DNA of 29,364 nt from NCBI GenBank assembly GCA_018398765.1, contig JAHBMJ010001059.1:7221-36584 (forward strand), written 5' to 3'. The notes beneath the pieces were generated by a model. That model was given only the letters and a program-made list of their open reading frames with translations. It did no database searches and was not told the origin of the DNA. The translations under genes were made by a program, and so were the position numbers. The stretch comes from Chromera velia (lineage: Eukaryota > Sar > Chromeraceae). Of this stretch, positions 10,082-21,280 are shown piece after piece; positions within the stretch are counted from its first letter, which is position 1; each line of letters begins with the position of its first letter.

Positions 10082-10778
10082 TCAGCCCTAGGGCCTATGT
10101 ATCAGTGTGGCACGCAGACCTTGAAAAAAATATTTAAAAATGACCCGGTTTGTGGGCTTAAAGGTTCCGTCGAAGCAGATCAACACAGAACAAACATACT
10201 TATACATTCTTTTTACCTTCAGAACAGCATCAATTTCCAAATGGTGTACTATCTAAAACTCTAGCAAAAACTATATTTCCAGGCTCCCTATACCGCCAAT
10301 GGCCAGAGCCTAAGTGGTGGCTCACCGGGTTTAACCGCCTCGATTCAATTCATTAATTAAATTCATATTTATTAATATATTAATTATTCGATAATAATAT
10401 AAATTCACAAAACTTTATAATATACGTACTACAGTGGTTACTAGAGTGGTTCCTAGAGTGGTTCATAATGATAATAATAATGCTGATATAACTTTTTGAA
10501 CTTGAAGTGATAAGTGATAAGTAATTTAGTGGTGCCCTAGAGCACTGTCACCGTTTTTTTTTTTTGCATGGTTGGAAGACGTATCAAGTGATAAGTGATT
10601 TAGTGGTGCCCTTAAGCACTGTCGCCGTTTTGTCTTGTAGAGGTCGCCCCCGCAAACGGCAAGGGGGTGTGCCCCATCATTGAGGCTCAGACCACACCCC
10701 GTGGCCCGCCTGAAATTTCTTCCAGGCCGTTTTCAATCAACCTTTTGATTGTATACACACGGCTTCAGCCTTTGCATG
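10082..10778. other. Gene-free AT-rich flank with short dispersed repeats
   Basis: I see no gene. The stretch holds two tandem copies (10527 and 10602) of a short sequence beginning AGTGGTG that also occurs at 941 in the RING gene's first intron. It ends in CATG immediately before the left LTR. Confidence 0.5.
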
Positions 10779-11241
10779 TGCTATGCGCTATCAAAGCGTG
10801 ACTAGAAAGAAAATGAGAATTAAATAAATTAACTTAATCGAAAATAGTGCTAAGTAAGGGAGAATGGTGTGTGTCACTTACGTTCATGACTTAGTGGTTA
10901 ACATATAACATTAACAAACAGAAGATCATAGGTTCAATCCTCGCTTCCTGCCTTTTTAAGGATCAACAAGAAAAGAGACGGGACGTTAACGTCCTGTACT
11001 ATACAGATTTTGGCCTGTTGCATTTCGATCGAAATTACATAAAAGACTTCCGAAAGACTTTCTGGAAGACTACTATGAAATCAGATCGATCGCTGAATCG
11101 CAAGAAAGCTCCATACTCCTGATATCGATCGAGTCTGTCACTAGGGATCAACCTGAACCACTCCAGCGACATCAAGTCCTAAAGACCCTTGAACCTCTGC
11201 AAGCACTCACTAGCGCCAACTCCTCTAAGTGGACCTTAACA
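10779..11241 (+). repeat. 5' LTR (463 bp)
   Basis: It starts TGCTAT and ends TTAACA, giving TG...CA termini. By eye it differs from the 3' LTR at 22 positions with no gaps (about 95% identity); 20 of the 22 are transitions. It contains a tRNA-like pol III module at 10887-10957. Confidence 0.88.
10887..10957 (+). promoter_or_regulatory. tRNA-like pol III promoter module within the 5' LTR
   Basis: TGACTTAGTGG at 10887-10897 matches the eukaryotic A box at 10 of 11 positions. GTTCAATCC at 10932-10940 matches the B box GWTCRANNC exactly. The spacing equals that of tRNA positions 8 to 53, and a T5 run at 10953-10957 is a potential pol III terminator. The intervening bases resemble a tRNA-Val(AAC) body. 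The cloverleaf stems do not pair well, so this is tRNA-derived or promoter-like, not a functional tRNA. Confidence 0.55.
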
Positions 11242-11243
11242 CG

Positions 11244-11261
11244 TGGTGACGCCTAGCTCAA
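11244..11261 (+). other. Primer-binding site candidate
   Basis: Two bases after the 5' LTR the sequence begins TGGTGACGCC. The TGG complements the CCA end of a tRNA, as in most LTR elements. The primer tRNA cannot be named without a host tRNA set. Confidence 0.6.
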
Positions 11262-11649
11262 GATCAACAAGATCAAAGAGCTGAGCGAACGGAGACCAAC
11301 CTTCTCTGCCGAACAACAACTATTCTACAAGCAACGCAGACCACCTTCTTCGCCCAGAGAAGGTTCACCCAGAGGAAACCAGAACGCTGTGATCATCTAC
11401 ACGTATACTACAGGAGCCCACACCTGCGAGCCATCAACTCAAACCTCAATTTGTACGCCCTCGACTTGGCCGTCCCTTTGTTGTCCTGTACCTGTAAGGA
11501 GAAGAAGCAGTACCATATCGCGAAGCGCTGCTGGAATTTCTGACGGAACCCCACTTTCTGTCCTCTGTCATAAATCAACATCAGACAGGACCACACCGCG
11601 AAGCGCTGCTAAAATTTCTGACTGTACCGCCTTTTCCTGCTCTTTTTAT

Positions 11650-11925
11650 GAATTTCACGCATTCTACCTGACAGTGAATTTGACTTCTCTTCATTTCTCT
11701 GTGAACGGCGAAGCCCTGCTCTTTTTGCGAATTTTACGTATTCTACCTGACAGTGAATTTAACTTCTCTTCGTTTCTTTGTGAACAGCAAAGCCCTGCCC
11801 TTTTTACGAATTTCACGCATTCTACCTAACAGTGAATTTGACCCCTCTTCGTTTCTCTGTAAACGGCAAAGCCCTGCCCTTTTTATGAATTTCACGCATT
11901 CTACCTGATGGTAAATTTGACTTAT
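11650..11925 (+). repeat. 79-bp tandem repeat array in the leader
   Basis: Units begin with GAATTT at 11650, 11729, 11808 and 11887, exactly 79 bp apart, giving three full copies and part of a fourth. Copies differ by scattered transitions. Two related, more decayed segments beginning GCGAAGCGCTG lie upstream at 11520 and 11598. Confidence 0.88.
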
Positions 11926-12867
11926 TTTTATCCTTTTGCGAAAGGCAAAACACATTACGAAGCGTTCGTGCGTTTTGTGACTTGGACTTTCCTGCTAAGC
12001 AAAAAGAAAATTTGACTATTTCCATCCCTGTGTGACTTACTTTTTTCACTTACCGTCTTCGTGTATACGAGCAGTCTACCTACACATACGAGACAAATAC
12101 AAATAACTCTTTCTTCATTCGAATTTGGATTGCTTCTCTTTCTTTCCTTTTGCGAAGGAGATCTTTCTATAAATCAGGCCATCTTTCCCCTCAGCAAGTT
12201 CGGAATTTCACTCTGCTGCACAAATCTTTCCTTCACAGCTAAACAAACCCTTATGTTTTTCTTCGAATTCGGATTCTCCCTTCTCTTTTCGCTCTTCAAC
12301 GGAACCCTACCTCTCTCACTTCATCAAGTCGTTTTTTCTCTCTGTAAATTCATAATTTTTAATTTCCTTTACTAATATCACAAGATTTTAACAGAAATTA
12401 GCAGTGAAACAGAAAACTCTATCTAACCGAAATACAAAAATAATCCTCCAAACCCATCCAACACGAAAAAGAATAACTGATCACGTAAACCCTGAAGAAA
12501 TCATAACCAGAACGAGAAAGATCCTTCGAGCAATTTTGCTTGGAGAACTTCTAGAATTACACATAACAGAAAAGGAAGAACAAGCGAGACTCATCGTAAA
12601 CGAATTTTGCAGAGGAACACAGAATTCATTCAGGACCAACAAAATCTGAGAATCTTCCTTTTAGATCAGTATTCATACACTGTCGTCGCTCATAATCGCT
12701 AGTCAGACGAAGTCATCAAGACACTGAATCTTGACGTCACACGTCAGCTGAGATTTATCGACAGTAACCGCCAACTTCTCCCTATATACATTCCTTCCCC
12801 CGCTCGCTACATTTGGGTAGACTGAAGGCTTTTCTGTCGAAAAAAAAAAAGAGAAAGAGAACCAAAT

Positions 12868-14460
12868 ATGGCTCCAAAGCCTCAGGCCAAGAAAAAACTG
12901 ACAGCCCGACAAAAAGCACTAGAAAAGAACAAGAAGAAAAACAATGCTGACGAATTCCTTGAAATGGACGAGTTTCTTCAGCATGTGGAAAAATCTAAAA
13001 AAATAATTAAGGAGCCATCAAAAAAGAAGGAAAAGGGCAAATCCTCCAATTATAATAAAAATCGGAACAACAAGAAAAAGGAAACGGAAAAGGAGGTGGA
13101 GAGCCAGGACAAAAAAATGGAAGAAAACGAGACACAAGAAAATAAGAAAGGAAAGGAAAATAATGAAGAGAAAAGAAATGGAGAAGAGAACGAAGAAGAC
13201 CCCAACGAGAAAATGACAGATCAACCAACCGATGAAGCACAGAAGAAGACGTCAGCCGGCCCCACGCAAGTACAGAAATGGCATCCGTCTGTCCTGAAGG
13301 AATTAACAAGACAGGGAGTGATATTCAAACCTATACAAGAAGGAGAATTCGAGTTGGTGCTCAATACAGACAAACTGCCCATAAAGGAAACAAAAGCAGA
13401 CAGCGTGGCTTCGGTACCCTCACAGCTTCCTTTTTCCACCCAAAGAGCTGATCTGCCTCCTCTGCTACCGACCCCTCCACTGCTGCTAACCCCAAACCAC
13501 TTCTACAACCCCCCAATCAAAGCAGATATCAATGCATATTCAGGAGAAAGAAAAGACGCACGAAACTTCTGAAGAGCTTTCGAGATGGATGCCACTGCCT
13601 TCTAATGGAACATCACCCAAGTCCTGTTCTATTTCCGAAAGTTGCTGAAGGGAAATGCACTCGATTGGTTCACAAACATATCCGATGAAAAAATAAGCAA
13701 AATTCAAACCATCACTAACCTGAAAAACACATTTTTCTCGAAGTTTGGACTTAAAGAACCGCACGTAGAGAGAGCAGAGGCCAGCTTAGACAACCTGCAG
13801 CAAAGAGAAGAAGAAACAATCCAAGAATACACAGACAGGTACACTTCCCTTTGTTGACAAGCAAATTTATCGATCGAGGATGAAAGACTGATGAAAAAAT
13901 TCTGGAGAGGACTGTCCGACAAGATTATAAAGTCAATTTTCATACAAAAGCAATATGCATCATTCAACAAATTAGTGGGGGCAGTAGAGCTGATTGCACA
14001 GAACAGTGGAACGACTGAGAAAGCCGAAAAAGTAAAGAAGATCACGGCAATCGAGAGAAGAGATGAAGAAATGATGGATTCCAAAGGAAACAGAATCACC
14101 GACCGTCAAGAAGAAGGGCTTGCTCCTCTTTTTGAAGGACAGACATCCGCCTTGATTAACGCAGTTCTGCAGCAAACAGCGGCGCAAACAGCAGCGCAAA
14201 CAACGGCAGATATAGCAGCGGCAGTGTCCACTCAAGCCACATGTACCTGGTGTAGAGGTGCAGCCCCTCACGCAGGTGACCGCTGCACTCTTCTTGTAGA
14301 TCACGAATGTGGATATTGTGGCAGAAAGGGTCACGTAAAACCCACATATAGGACATTGCAGCGAGACCGGAGAGAGAATCGAATTACAGGCTCAGCACGC
14401 CAGGGTTCTGGTTTTGGAGGAAACAGGACGCTTCCTTCAGCGCAAACTGCAGTGTTTTAA
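12868..14460 (+). pseudogene. gag: gag (capsid/nucleocapsid), interrupted by three stops
   Basis: ATG at 12868 opens a frame of 531 codons that is broken by stops at 13570, 13603 and 13855 but otherwise reads on without shifts. Residues 1-125 are extremely Lys/Glu-rich. The middle, with its NALDWF motif and helical charged segment, resembles a Ty3-type capsid. Near the end are two zinc-knuckle-like motifs: CTWC...H...C (spacing slightly unusual) and CGYCGRKGH, whose last cysteine position reads Tyr at 14347-14349. Gag packages the element RNA. The stops sit in sequence contexts consistent with single C-to-T changes. Read-through or recoding is possible but less likely, because both TGA and TAA are present. 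Confidence 0.85.
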
Positions 14461-15829
14461 AGACCACCTACTGTCTTTCAAAGACCATCCCCTTTCCCTA
14501 CAGTACTTCAGAGACCGCTTCCTTTTCCCCAGCAACAGAGAACGGAATGGCAGGGACTTTCGACACAAAATCAGACAGCCAGACCACTTGGACAAAGAAG
14601 GCCCCAGGGTTTTCCTTCACAGCAGTATCGACCTGGGTAGCAATTCCAAAGACTACCCTTCATACAGCCGAATAGACCTATGGGCTCGAGAAATCCTCCG
14701 ATGCATGCAGGACAGCAGCAAGGGGGGTTTCCGAATCGACAAAATGGTCAAAAACACTGAAGGGTCTGCAGGCTTACAGGGGCGACTGCGGACCGACACG
14801 GACATGGCCCCATCGTCATCCACAGATAAGAAGACTGATTACGCAAGGACTGGTAATAAAAGAGGAAAAGAAAAAGAAGAAGAGGAAAAAGAAAAAGAAA
14901 AAGTATTTGAGTTTGTGATTAAACAAGAAAAAGGAGAAAAGGAGAAGAAAAAACAGAAGAATACATATAAGAAACACACATGGAAATCAGTCACTCACAT
15001 CCACTTGAATTTGCAGAGAGTCGGACTTTTCATTTCCCTTGATCACAATGTAGTCGTGCCTGCAATGAATAACTCCAGAGCCGATGTATCGATGATTAGT
15101 ATGCAAGTCTGGCAACAGCTGAAAACGGTAAACCCTTCCCTTAGAGCCTTTCCTTCCCCTCTCTTAATCGAAGGTGAGGGAGGAAAGAAACTAGAGAATG
15201 AAGGAGTAGTTTCGCTTTGTTTTAACTTACAAGGAATCAGAAAGCTTCAATTTTATATTTCTTCTTCTATTAAGTATGCCGCAATATTTGGGAAAACGTT
15301 TCTTGACTTACATGCGCATGGAATGTTCTTTCAACCAGACAGACTTCTTATGCGTCCTCTACACAGCAACAAGTCCTCTCCTGTTCCTCTTTTGCCAATG
15401 AGTGAGATGGAAAAGAAGAAGATGCTGCTACCCGTGCTTATCAGTACAGCGAAAAGAGAAACTCTCAAAGAGAGTACAGTGACGCACCTTAAAATTCCAC
15501 TGCCGAAAGGATCCTTGATCCCAAACGGGGCACCGGTTACTGTAGACCTAATCTGCAGAAACAAGCCTCATGGGATCATTTTTGCCAACACCACAAGCAC
15601 AGTAGAAAACAAAAAGATCTTACTAATAGCGATCAACACCACCAAACGAGCCTTCACTCTTCCAATTAACTTGAACGTTGCCTCGGTGATGCTTGAAGAA
15701 CCAGAGAAAAGAAAAGAACCGCAAGACTTAGTTCCAAACAGCCCGCACCCAACCTGTCTGATCAATCACAATCAGACAGTAAGGGTCAAAATAGAGAGAA
15801 AAGAGAAACAGAGGCGAGAAAGGAGATAA
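14414..15829 (+). pseudogene. pro: Aspartic protease frame (retropepsin-like), active site lost
   Basis: An uninterrupted frame, +1 relative to gag and overlapping its end. After a Lys/Glu-rich spacer it shows a retropepsin-like core around 15050-15340: a hydrophobic strand, then NNSRADVSMIS at 15068-15100 where retropepsins have D-S/T-G-A, and a later I-F-G-K-T-F flap or helix region. At the active site the Asp codon reads AAC (15071) and the Gly codon reads AGA (15077), each consistent with one G-to-A change. The protease would cut the Gag-Pol polyprotein. The last part (from about 15400) resembles a spacer before RT. The frame overlaps the RT frame from 15697 to 15829. Confidence 0.75.
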
Positions 15830-18800
15830 AAAAAGCACTCAAAAATGCGTCTCACTTATCTCTATCAGAAAAAGAACAACTGAGATCCCTTCTTCTTCGT
15901 TTTACGTGTCTCATTCCGCATGAGCATGATCCAGGACTGTGGAAAGGAACGGAGTGCAAGATTGACATACAGGGAGCAGAACCGATCTACAGTAGACCCC
16001 GACCTATTCTATACGCCTTGAAGGGAGTCTTAAAGGAGTACCTTGAACGCTTGCAAAAACAGGGAGTGATCAAGCCATGTTCATTGGAATGGGGGCACCC
16101 AATTTTGATCGTAAAGAAACCAAAAGGAGACGGCTATCGAGTATGCATTGACCTGCGTCGTCTGAATTCTGTGCTGAAAGTCGATCGATATCCAATCCCA
16201 AATATGGATGAAATGCTGCATAGACTACAAGGGAAATCATTTTTCAGTCTGTTTAACTATCAGAGTGGCTTCTTTTAGTTGGCTGTCAGAGAGGCACATC
16301 AGGAAAAACTTGCTTTCATGACAGAATTTGGTCAGCACTGCTTCACTCGCCTACCTATAGGAATCAGTATCGGGCCTGGCTGTTTTCAAAAGGCAGTCAA
16401 CAAGTTGTTTGCGGGCTTGCCAGATGTGTGTGTGTTAAGTTATATTGACGATGTCATGCTGGCGTCGGACTCCTTCTCAAAGGCCATGACTGATCTGGAG
16501 AAAATGCTGGAGAGAATAAAAGAGGCGGGAGGAAAACTTACCTTCTCAAAGTGCAGATTTGTGACTAGAAAGCTTTGCTATCTGGGCCACGACGTTTCTG
16601 ACGAGGGTATAAGACCATCTGCAGACAGAATAGAGGTCATTCAGAAATGTGAGCAACCGAGAACGATCAAGCAAGTAAAGAGCTTTATCGGCATATGTTC
16701 CTTCTATAGACGATACATAGAAGGGTTCTCAAACATCGCAGAACCCCTTCTGGCTCTGCTAAAGAAGGACAGCATCTTCACATGAGAACAACCACAAGAA
16801 GTAGCGTGGCAAAAACTAAAGAATACACTCTCATCACGACCTGTTTTAGCATACCCAGACCTGAATAAGCCCTTCATCTTGAAGACAAACGCAAGTGGAG
16901 AGGCAATTTCAGGCATCCTCTGTCAGTTCGACGAAAATCAGAAGGAAAAAGTCATTCAGTATGCCTCTCGGAAATTGACAAAAACAGAACAGAAATGGGG
17001 AGCAACAGAGAAAGAAGGATTTGTGTTCTACTGGATGGTCACAAATCAATTTAAGAAGTACCTGTACGGACGACCGTTCACTGCCTGGACGGATTGCAAA
17101 GCGTTGGAGTATATTAAAAAGCAGAAAAACACCAACGCACGACTCCATCGTTGGTCGATCGCTCTGTCTATGTATGAGTACGATATAAAATATAAACCTG
17201 GACGTTCAAACACGGACGTAGATAGCCTCAGCCGACCTCTTTTCGTGCACGAGCAGTTCCCTCCCGCAGTTCCAGATGAGGAAACAGACCACTCACTTGT
17301 AGTTGCTGCAGCAAGGAAAAGGACAAGAGAAGGAGAAAAAGAAAAACAGGAAAAGAAGGGGAAAGAAGAGAAAAAGAAAGAGCAGGCCAAACCAGCCATT
17401 GAATTACCCGATCCGTTTTCACCTGACAAGATAAAGAAGGTACAGCAAGACGACCCAGAAACACGACACATGAATGAATTCCTAAAAAACGGAGACTTCC
17501 AGACAAATCTGACTAGTCAAGAGAGAATACGCATTCTCAGCTAATCGCCTCTCTATGTATTGCACGAGGACATGCTTTTCCATTTACTTCCTCCTGCGAA
17601 CAGGCACGAAAAAGGAACAAGATTTTTGTTGGTAGTACCTGGTCCAAAAGGAATGAAGGAGAAAGTCCTCACTGAATTTCATGAATGCAAACTCCAAGGG
17701 CACCCAGGTATTAACCAATGCATTCAAAACATCTCTTACTATTTTTTCTGGTCATTCATGATCACAGACATTAAAAAGCATATCAAATTACGCCGAAAAT
17801 ATCAAGAGAAGAAGAGAAAGAAACAGCAAGAAGGATTTATGATCCAAAATTTTTTGGACGTCGAACCGCTCTCGTCGCGGACAATCGACGTCATGAGACC
17901 ATTCACTCGCAGTAAAGACGGCATGCGATATACAATCACATACATGGACCTCACCAGCAGATGGGTTGAGGTGGATGCCGTTCCAGATGCCAAGGCATCG
18001 ACGATTGCCCAAAGTTTAGTTTGCACCATTCTCTGCAGATACGAGAGGCCAATCAGGCTTCTTTCCGATCAGGGAAGTAACATGCTTGCACAGATCACAG
18101 AGGCAGTATGTCATTTAGTCGGGACCAATAAAGTAAAAACAATAAGCTATCACCCTCAGACTAACGGAAGACTTGAGCGCTTGAAGTTCTACAAAGACAT
18201 AAAGTTTGTGCTCTCTTGCTGCATTGACAAAAACCAAAAGAACTGGACAAACTTCCTTCCTTTTGCTGCCTTCGCTCACAATTCTGCAGTACACACGAGC
18301 ACAGGGGTTTCTCCGTTCTTTTGTCTCTTTCAACGATAGCCAAACCACCCCCTACGTTACCTCGTTTCACTAACAAAAGCAGGAGGACCTGCCTTCCCAC
18401 CTGAGTACGTCGAGCTTTTCGCTGAGCTGCGGAATGAATCGAAAGATAGAAGAGAACTTTTTGAGGCAGCAGCACAGCAGAGAATGCTCAGACTGCTTTG
18501 CATCGATCCAAAGAAAGTACTGGAATACAAAGATGGCATGTACGTGTGGCTGGAAAAGCCGCCTACTCAAAAAGGAATCAGCAAAGCACTCGTACTATTG
18601 TATGAGGGGCCGTACATGATCACGCAAGTGAGACCGAATCGCACTCTGGTTATTAAAAAGCCGGGAAGCCAATCAAGCCAAACAGTAAACAGACATAGAG
18701 TGAAACCATACTTCAGCAGAGATTACAAGGAAAACGAAGAGATTTTCAACACGCATGTGAGGAAAGAAGAACAGAACGACCAACCTGAGAAAAAAGAAGG

Positions 18801-19391
18801 ACAAGAAAAAGACACAGAGAAGAAGATGAGATCGCCTGCAGACGGAGACAATAAAGAACAGGAGGATAAGGAAATGGAAACGGAAACTCAACCGCTTCTG
18901 GAAAAGGGATTCGATTTCTTTCCCGACAGGAAGCCGTTGAGGGAAGGAGAGACCATTCTCTTTTACTATCACTCAGCAGGAGAGTTGCAGGTGAAAGAAC
19001 GAATCAAGGCGAGAATAGAAAACATCAGGACAGTCAAAGGAGAACAGCACTTCACATTGCATTTCTTGGAAGGAGCACTTGTAAGGAAAGCTTGAGACAG
19101 AAAAGGAGACTGGAAAGTAGAAAGAAGAGAACTTGCTGGAAATAAACAGGACATACTCACAAACCGTGACTCTACAAGAATCGTTCTCGAAGCCATCTAC
19201 TGGCAAGTAATCGAACAGCAAAGCTCGGCTTCCGCACAGAGCGAAAGCGTGTTGCCGTTTAAGCATTCTCTCGAGACCGAAAAGAAAAAGACTACAAGAC
19301 TTGAACAGGAGTGCGATGTCAGACTACAATGTGAAAGAAGTCATAGGGAAAAAAGAAAAAGACGGGAAAGTTCAATACTCACTCATCTATG
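15697..19391 (+). pseudogene. pol: pol: reverse transcriptase, RNase H and integrase, with multiple stops
   Basis: One frame carries all three enzymes, with stops at 16276, 16783, 17542, 18337 and 19093. RT spans about 15850-16760: LPIGISIGPG and the YIDD motif (16441-16452) are present, but the motif A aspartate reads Asn (16255). RNase H spans about 16800-17230: the first catalytic Asp reads Asn (16888), while TEKEG and the later Asp positions remain. A Lys/Glu linker follows. The integrase zinc region keeps both His but has lost both Cys (Arg at 17791, Tyr at 17800). Its core keeps Asp 17887, Asp 18067 and Glu 18175 with exactly 35 residues between the last two. The GPY motif is at 18607. 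These enzymes copy element RNA and insert the cDNA. The frame is -1 relative to the protease. Confidence 0.9.
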
Positions 19392-19513
19392 AGGGGTACC
19401 CGGACGAGTCGTGGTGGACCGATGGAGAAGACTGCGACTGTTCTGCACTTATTCGAGAATTTGAGGAAGGACCAAAAGTCAAAAGAGGGACGGAAATCAT
19501 GAAAGCAAAATGA
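19301..19513 (+). pseudogene. Chromodomain-like module in a shifted frame after integrase
   Basis: In the frame +1 to pol, after an in-frame ATG at 19316, a 50-residue stretch reads YNVKEVIG, then a basic turn, VQYSLIYEGYPDESWW, and an acidic segment ending LIREFEE. This matches the chromodomain layout: Y-x-V-E-x-I, three strands with a K/E-G-Y/W turn, a Trp, and a C-terminal helix. Chromodomains on Ty3/gypsy integrases steer insertion to methylated histone tails. The pol frame stays open across the first 90 bases, so the shift may be a single-base indel or a true overlap. Confidence 0.7.
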
Positions 19514-19917
19514 AGGAAGCTGGACCAAGAACAATTTATGATGACATGAATGATGAAAGAAATGAATGTCTGCATGATCCATATATAAATGAAGTGAATG
19601 TTTGTATAAATCCATGACGGATGGAGTAATACCTCAAGTTGAAATCAAATGGACCCGAAGCATGCTGCCGCTAACGATAGGATCAATTGAATGACTAATG
19701 GAATTGATCAATAGAGAAAGACAGAACACAGAGCTCCACCAAATGCCTCTCTGCCGTAATTCCTTACCAGACCTCGAAAAAAAAAATTGATCGATTGAAT
19801 CAAAATGAAGCAAACCCAAAAACTTGAAAAGCAGTTAAATTATATAAACATCAAGTCATCTCAAAAGAGAAATTAGACGTAGAAAACCTCAAACCGATAA
19901 CGATCTATCATTCGAAT

Positions 19918-20095
19918 CAACCATTCATCCATCCATCCACCCATCTATCTAGCCATCCATCAACCTATCCATCCATCCATCTATCCATCCATCTATCTAT
20001 CCAGCCATCCATCGATCCACCTATCCATCCATCTATCTATTCATCCATCCATCCATCTATCTATCCATCCGATCACCCATTCATCCACGCATGCA
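19918..20095. repeat. CCAT/CTAT tetranucleotide repeat
   Basis: Imperfect ATCC, ATCT and ATCA units over about 180 bp inside the element. Confidence 0.9.
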
Positions 20096-20371
20096 CCTAT
20101 ACACACGAACCCTCCCTGGAGCAGCACCACGTACCGATCGGTGACTGATGAATAAAGGTAGATAACACTGACCTGCCAGGCGCACATATAACCCACAGCC
20201 TCCGATCCTGACGCCTTTGTGGCGAGAAGTCGCATGCGCATGCACTTAAAAGGTCCCCCAGGGGGTGAGTTAGCCACTCACACCACTAGGACCTCCCAGG
20301 GAGAGGTAAGGTCGCCGCTCAATCGCTTGTACTGGGCCCCTGCTCCCCAGTACATCATCATCATTGACCTG

Positions 20372-20429
20372 CACACACACACACACATATACACATACAC
20401 ATATACACACACACACATATACACATACA

Positions 20430-20461
<32 letters not shown>

Positions 20462-20462
20462 T
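20372..20462. repeat. CA/TA dinucleotide repeat
   Basis: (CA)n interspersed with ATATACACATA units. It is followed at 20504 by a run of A residues. Confidence 0.9.
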
Positions 20463-21280
20463 ACACAAATACCGAACCAAGCCCCACGCCCAGGTTTATT
20501 CAAAAAAAAAAAATGCTCATAAAGACATAAGCAAATTCTCTAAACTCACAAGTGGTTGGCACTTTGGTGCATTTACTCTTTGCATCTGAAAGGGTGCGAA
20601 TAGTATGGGCACTCAGCAGAAGGCTGAGTGTGCCACGACCCAACGACCACACCCATACGTATTCACTCACTAACCAGTCTATGAGAACCTTCTTCACTCA
20701 CCCGCATCTACTCACTCACCCAATCACCCCTCATTCTTCACTTGCCCAATCAACCACCCACTCTTTTGAACGCAAAAGAAATAAAAATACAAAAAAACAA
20801 GAGACAGCAGGAGACGGATAGAGATGGCAGAGAATGGCGAGACTCGAGAAAGAGACGTCGACGAACGACTTGACAATAAACGTCGAGTTACACCGCCTCG
20901 AAGAGCCCTGCAAACAGATATTAAGCATCAGAGAGAAAGAGAAAGAGAAAGAAAGCGAGTAAATGAATGACCAGTGAGCCTAAGTTAGAGCATAGAAAGG
21001 GGCGATACACTCATATACTCGAAAAGAGACAACTGAAGGAGAAGAGAAAGAATGAGACGGATCAAACTCAGGGAGAAACGAGAACAGCGTGACAAGAACT
21101 GTGAAAAGAAAGAGAAGGGAGAAAAGAATAGCATAACAAGAACTGTAAAAAGAAAGAGAAGGGAGACGAGGACAACATGATGGGAAATGCGAGAAGAGAG
21201 AGAAAGAAAGACCGTTCTGATTAATTTTTTTTGAAAATGCCCACCTGAAGGAAAAAGAAGATAGCGACAAGGTAGGGAAG

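Larger units (their letters stand above)
11242..12867 (+). other. Long leader of the retroelement
   Basis: The 1.6 kb between LTR and gag has no convincing gene. It contains the 79-bp tandem array at 11650-11925. A short open frame at 12404-12649 has no ATG start and only weak coding appearance. A TATATA-like sequence lies near 12783, and a run of A residues directly precedes gag. Confidence 0.55.

Noticed and set aside
10880-10957. Functional tRNA-Val gene in the LTR
   Set aside because: A and B boxes are good, but acceptor, anticodon and T stems do not pair, so it is described as tRNA-like only.
13570-13857. Alternative genetic code in gag (TGA read as an amino acid)
   Set aside because: TAA also interrupts the same frame and TAG and TAA interrupt pol, so decay explains the pattern better than one reassigned codon.
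19379-19615. Short minus-strand frames opposite the chromodomain
   Set aside because: They are shadows of the chromodomain frame with no domain or start support.
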